NCBI GenBank assembly: GCA_037833965.1
Contig: AP031354.1
Coordinates: 9,526,001-9,590,000 of the forward strand
Length of the DNA: 64,000 bases
Source: Marchantia polymorpha subsp. ruderalis
Taxonomy: Eukaryota; Streptophyta; Marchantiopsida; Marchantiales; Marchantiaceae
Reading direction: 5' to 3'
A program made the position numbers and the translations under genes. Positions 59,611 to 64,000 of the stretch are shown one piece after another. Under the pieces are notes generated by a model that searched no databases, was not told the DNA's origin, and saw only the letters and a program-made list of their open reading frames with translations. How positions within the stretch are numbered: position 1 is the stretch's first letter; the number at the start of each line of letters is the position of its first letter.

Positions 59611-61710
59611 GTGCTTCAAGGCTTGGATGTTATAGTGTTTTTAGATTTCAATACAAGAAAATTGAAGGTGAGGTTTGAAGAAATAGTAGTAAGTCAATCC
59701 CCAAGAGTCAAACGTGAGACTTGCTTCTATCGTGGAGAGGAGAGACATAAGGCTGTCAATTGTTTCCCGCGAAACAAGGATAAAAGATTGAAGACGAAGT
59801 GGAAATTGGAAGACTTGAAATTCCACTTGGGTCCATTATCATCACATGAATCCCAAATCGCAAACTACTGCAATAATTGTAGAGTGATTGTACTACCGGC
59901 GAGACATGAATGCAATGGAGTGAAGTCACTTCTTGAATCACTTGTGAAAGGTCTTGATGTCATATATAGTGAGGAGACGGAGAAGTTAATCTCGATTGAT
60001 TCAAGCTCTAACTAAAGATGGAAATCATTTCTCGGATGATGGAAAAGATGATGATGAGGGTAAGATTCATTGTGTGTTTAGGGGAGAAGAGAGCTATATT
60101 GGATGAGTGAATTATTTTTGTGTTTACTTTGATAAGAATTCAAGAATGAAGTTAATGATATTTGTGTTGTATTAAAAAGTTCCATATAAATTTCCAAGAG
60201 AACCAAAAAAGTTCAAAATGAGGAAACTTGTGGTGTTTTATGGGAGCAAGAATGAGGATGTAGAAGCTTTTGTTAGGGACTTCAAGAGTGCTTGCATAGA
60301 AAACAATGAGAGTAAGAATGACAAGTGAACTATGTTTTTGCCAATTTTTTTGGTGTATTCTACTGTCAAGTGGTTTAAATAATACAAGAGAGAGCATTTG
60401 GAGGATGACATTTGGAAAACGTTGACGGAAAACTTGATCTAAAACTTACTTCCAAATAAAAGTTATGAAAAGCTGATCTGTGAGGTCAACTTTTTGAAAC
60501 AAGGAGAGAAAAAGAAGGTGATGATCTATGTGGAGAGAACTGAGAAGTTGGAGTCTAGATTCAACGTGGTGTTTAGGAAGAATGGAGATGAAACGGATGC
60601 TACAATGATGAGGTAACTGGAAATGCTCATGAAGAACTTTATTGGAGGTTTTAGACCCGAAATTTGAAGTAAGTTGAGATATGAAAAGTATTCTTTTAAA
60701 ACTTAAGTCATTCAAATTGCTGTTAAAATGTAGGAAAGCTTAAAAGATGATGATTTTAGCTTGGTGGCTAGAGAAGTAATTCCACCGGTTGTAGGAATAT
60801 CCATTTTAAACTTGCAAAACTTTCATTTCAAAACTTGCTAGTTTAATCCTAATGTAAATTTGCAAAATGAGTTCAAATCTATCACGTAGCCTCTAGCGAA
60901 CCTCAAAGATCAATGTAATAAAGTTTTGGATGAAGAGGAATCAGAATGTAGGAGTAGGCTTTAGGGGGTATGGAAATTATAGTCCAAGAGAAAATTCATC
61001 TCCATGGAACTTTGTAGTTTCTTGTTTTACTTGTGGCGATACTCATTTTCAGCGAAATTGTCCTAACTCCCGACAACATGATGGAGTTCAGCACAACAAC
61101 AATGTATCGGCCACACAAACAACCAAAGATAAAGTATTAGCATCCAATGATATATTCTCTCATCAATGCACTTTTGAAAAAGTAGAGAGCTCAAAGTGGA
61201 TCCTTGCACATGAGAACATTTTCATTTTCAATTTTCATAGAGAACATGTCAAGTCGAAGTACATGGTCAAGTAGGGTGAATGACTTTTCAAGTAGTATCA
61301 AGGTTGAAATTGAGCATGAATGATTTTTCCATTTCATCTTTCTCAAGCTAAGTATGGCGTGGTGGAGTATGTAAGAAGTCATAAGGCCAATATAACAATT
61401 GGCCAACTCATTGTTTTAAATCCAGCCATACCAAAAGAGTTGAAAGTAAATCAAGTCACATATGACTAATGTGGGAGTTGGTGTTATGGATGCTGTTGCC
61501 TCGGAGTTATGTACACATGCTTCAAAGATCAAAGTGAGTATCGATGAACATGATATCTTTGACGTGCTAGTAGATGGTGGTTCTGCGGTAAATGCAATGT
61601 CTGAAAGATTGTTGTCAAAGTTGGGATGCGATGCCTCTTTGACCGTCTTCTTGACAGCGAGTGTACTTATCATCTTCAGAGGAGCCGCTCGAGTGCGGAG
61701 AGCACAATAA
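59611..61710 (+). mobile_element. Second gag-protease relic, Ty3/gypsy-like
   Basis: Plus-strand fragments with many in-frame stops. A first frame (59611-60015) has a broken zinc-knuckle-like CFYRGEERHKAVNC. A gag-like region (about 60180-60720) includes VFYGSKNEDVEAFVRDF and NFLKQGEKKKVMIYVERTEKL. CFTCGDTHFQRNC at about 61020-61060 is a CCHC knuckle one residue short. VSIDEHDIFDVLVDGGSAVN at 61535-61595 is a retroviral-type aspartic-protease site (DGGS). Its gag differs from the relic at 56.7 kb, so it is another family. No reverse transcriptase follows; the copy is truncated near 61.7 kb. Confidence 0.7.
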
Positions 61711-61794
61711 TGTCACGTTCGCTCACATCGCCATCCACTTTGATGTCATCTCAAATACCTTGGACTAGTTGGTTGATTTTCATCACAAACGTAC

Positions 61795-61955
61795 ACTCAA
61801 TGTAATTTGTGGATATTGGTGTGAGATAGACGATGATGCTACTGCTCCATGATTCCTTCATAACAAGTTCGTGGATGTAATTTGCAGACATTAGTGTGAG
61901 ATAGACAATGATGCTACCGCTACTTGATTTTTTCATGACAAGTTTGTGGACGTCG
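61795..61955. repeat. Tandem repeat, ~77-bp unit, about two copies
   Basis: TGTGAGATAGACGATGATGC at about 61820 recurs with few changes at about 61897, together with flanking GTAATTTG and ACAAGTT(C/T)GTGGA. A further partial copy of the ACAA...GTAATTTG portion lies just to the left. On the minus strand it encodes two near-identical ~25-residue repeats, probably incidental. Confidence 0.8.
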
Positions 61956-62008
61956 TTACCATACCTTCTCATACTGAACTGGCTATGATGTCCAAAGACT
62001 TCTCATGA

Positions 62009-62021
62009 GGCTCTGATACCA
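62009..62021 (-). mobile_element. Primer-binding-site-like sequence of an LTR element
   Basis: On the minus strand this reads TGGTATCAGAGCC, complementary to the 3' end of initiator tRNA-Met and the usual primer site of many plant LTR retrotransposons. The preceding bases (GTCGCCAAT) could be an LTR end plus spacer, placing an LTR at positions above 62023 and the element body below 62009 on the minus strand. No matching minus-strand protein domain was found, so a deleted element or chance match remains possible. Confidence 0.45.
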
Positions 62022-62029
62022 ATTGGCGA

Positions 62030-63134
62030 CAAAAGTATTGAGAATAGACAATACTCGACAGTGCCCTTTTTGATGTGCATGACGAGCTAGAGTCTACTGC
62101 AGGCCTCCTAAATTCTGATATTCAACTACAAAATCCCAGAATTAACCAAAATTAAAACTTGCGGCGTCCATAAATTAAGGATGCCGTCAATATCATAGTC
62201 CATAGTCAATCACGGTGCTGAGACACGGGGAATGTACGCTATAAGACGTCTGGAAGGAAAAGCTGAGTTTTTACGAAGAAGAATCTGAAAGAGATTTCTG
62301 TTTTGCAAATATTGCTTACTTTGCATGAAGCTTTATGATCTAATTCCCATGAACTTCTTACCGGATATCATTGTCTATACATCTTGCATCTAACATCTGG
62401 TTATTATCTTTTACATTTTTTGCCTGTTGAAGATTTCTCATCAATCACCAACCATTGTTGTTGTAATCCATATGTACTCAAAAGTGTGTAGCATATACCA
62501 CTTGCATCTAGAAGTTTGCTCCTTTCTTGCAGTATTGATTTTGCGTACTCTTGAACGTGTGCAGTCACATTGGCTCGATAATACAATCTCATTTGAAGAA
62601 TTCCAAGTGTACTTCACAATTGTTTCATGGCAGTGAGGGCTCGTGGTGTATACATATTCAGCTTCTAACACTCAAACTTTGTCACATATCTCAGAGACAA
62701 GTTATCGAAGTCACATTTAGACCATCATCGAGTAATAAAGTGCGTTTCTGAGAAAATCCCAGAATTAACAAAATTAAGAAGAATAGAATCCATAATTTAA
62801 GTTAATTTTGGTAATTATGGGAATTCCCAAGCCTTACGAGGCCTGGTCTACCGTGTCATCTCCAGCTCGAGTGAATGGAACTGAGGGTTTATCTTATGTA
62901 ACAACTCTGTTATACTCCTCACCTATATATCCTCACCTCACCTATACACTTTATTGATCTTCGTCATGACCATGTACGAGGCAGAAGCTTCGAGTGGTGT
63001 ACGAATCTCTACCACCGTGAATGTAACCTACTCACTTCGACCCGATTAGACGCCGAGTGCATGCCAGTTTGCGCATGAGGCGTAAATGATATCTGATTCC
63101 AGGCTGAAAGCGAAGAGAACTCCCCAAAGTATTA
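62030..63134. other. No gene recognised
   Basis: Mixed AT-rich DNA with short frames. A direct repeat of CCCAGAATTAAC(C)AAAATTAA lies at about 62134-62155 and 62758-62777, about 620 bp apart. It may mark ends of a decayed element or a duplicated segment. The last part is the 3' flank of the MBL-type gene. Confidence 0.35.
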
Positions 63135-63782
63135 TCAGCTATCGATAATCTTGCGCTTTCCTTTAGCCACAATTTTACGAGTGGCCTCCAGTGACTCTTT
63201 AGACCAGGGCTCTTCCAGGTCCTTCTCACGGCAAGACCACATAAGGTACTTCCTAAGTGAGGACATGACAATTTGCTTTCCCATTGCCTTAATATCATCT
63301 CCGGGCAAGCTCCCATAAACACGTTCATAATCTAGGTCCAGCCGTTCCATGATCTGGAACATTCGCAGAACAGTTCCAGGATTGGCCGGAATAAAGTTTC
63401 TATAGGATTTCATGACACTAACAGACATGCGGTCAGCTCCAACCTGCAACGAGACCAGCAAGTATTGCAACCGACGGGAACATTAATACTCTGCTCGATC
63501 TGACTTTTTGAAACTTGACCACAATCAGCCGAGGATGGTAAGTTAAGTTGAGACATGGATTTGTTCTGGACCTACCTTCAGGGTATTGCTTGACAGGATG
63601 AAACCACCATACCCTTTCCTGTGTAGGATGCAGCTTCCGTCGTAATGACCGCCCAGATTGATCACGCTTATGTCATCCCATAATTCATAAGTTTCGCCCC
63701 TCCAAAATATTATGTGCGAGTCTATGTAGCCTAAGGGCAAGGTCATATATGCGCTGTCGCTATAATTCCAAACAGGTAAAAA
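63135..63782 (-). CDS. Metallo-beta-lactamase-fold protein paralogue, 5' part missing
   Basis: Two exons are visible: 63576-63782 (possibly starting later) and 63135-63443. The last exon encodes VGADRMSVSVMKSYRNFIP ... ERVYGSLPGDD, aligning with the end of the protein at 54155-55901. It has a longer basic C-terminal tail ending at the stop at 63135. The other exon has IIFWRGETYELWDDISVINL, LGGHYDGSCILHRKG and FILSSNTLK, parallel to YWSGETLSLWD, LGGHFPGG and ISGDILQ of the neighbour. Intron position and phase between the two exons are identical in both genes, so they share ancestry. The Asp of the GD motif is Asn here, which may weaken metal binding. Upstream exons lie beyond 64000 or are lost. 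Confidence 0.75.
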
Positions 63783-64000
63783 CTGCACATATTAGGATAA
63801 GATGCATCGAATGCTACAGGACGCTAGAACCTGAAATTGAACCGCTAAAACATTTATAAAGCCGGGAAACTTTTGAAAAGAATATATTTTCCAGTGTGAA
63901 TAAATCATTGGGAAGTAAAGGCAAACTTCAATGTGAAGAAGGCCCCCATGATAAATCACAACTCGTACAGGATTCTGGATGATTCTGAATCTGTCATCCA
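63783..64000 (-). other. Probable intron of the MBL paralogue, to window edge
   Basis: AT-rich, no coding similarity to the expected upstream MBL exon. An acceptor-like TGTGCAG is at 63783-63789 (minus strand). The gene either continues past the window or is truncated. Confidence 0.35.

Noticed and set aside
1-64000. tRNA, rRNA, CRISPR or prokaryotic operon features
   Set aside because: I scanned for tRNA B-box-like GTTCGA patterns and regularly spaced short repeats. The few hits did not fold into tRNAs, and no spaced repeat array of CRISPR type exists.

Overview
The window looks like nuclear DNA of a land plant. Plastid-targeted proteins are encoded by nuclear genes with GT-AG introns (NYC1 chlorophyll b reductase, plastid ribosomal protein L10), there is a MYB-CC transcription factor, and genes alternate with degenerate retroelements, a satellite array and AT-rich gene-poor stretches. 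A bryophyte, perhaps a liverwort, is my best guess. It rests on general impression (GC-rich, GA/CAG-repeat promoters and the type of retroelement) and not on any single diagnostic sequence.

Layout. 1-5.8 kb: no convincing gene, but a triplicated 103-bp repeat and a duplicated ~130-bp block. 5.8-7.3 kb (-): RRP17/NOL12-type rRNA-processing protein in 4 exons. 8.4-9.2 kb (-): LINE-like relic. 9.4-13.0 kb: satellite array with ~350-bp units, interrupted by a clean 420-bp solo LTR. 13-16.7 kb: AT-rich, with a long inverted repeat at 14.4 kb. 16.8-20.7 kb (-): NYC1, 10 exons, 650 aa. 20.7-27 kb: no recognised gene; a TIR-like inverted repeat and a tandem duplication. 27.0-30.0 kb (+): TraB-domain protein, 5 exons, 612 aa. 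31.8-32.5 kb (+): plastid ribosomal protein L10, intronless. 32.5-44.6 kb: no recognisable gene, including a very AT-rich block at 38.5-40 kb. 44.7-45.8 kb: purine-rich simple repeats. 48.3-51.4 kb (+): MYB-CC (PHL-type) factor, 6 coding exons, 492 aa. 54.2-55.9 kb (-): metallo-beta-lactamase-fold protein with an N-terminal zinc ribbon, 5 exons, 283 aa. 56.7-59.3 kb (+): relic of a retroelement with gag zinc knuckles, an aspartic-protease-like segment and a C5 cytosine DNA methyltransferase domain. 59.6-61.7 kb (+): a second, different gag-protease relic. 62.0 kb: a primer-binding-site-like sequence on the minus strand. 63.1-63.8 kb (-): 3' part of a second metallo-beta-lactamase-fold gene, cut by the window end.

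The five complete multi-exon gene models were built by hand from splice sites and homology remembered for the families. In each, exon phases agree and the summed coding length is a multiple of three, which supports them strongly. The genes do not form a pathway cluster. NYC1 and L10 act in the plastid, RRP17 in the nucleolus and the MYB-CC factor in the nucleus.

The most interesting item is the retroelement-borne DNA methyltransferase. Five methyltransferase motifs survive in order, but in three reading frames and with a stop codon directly after the catalytic Pro-Cys.
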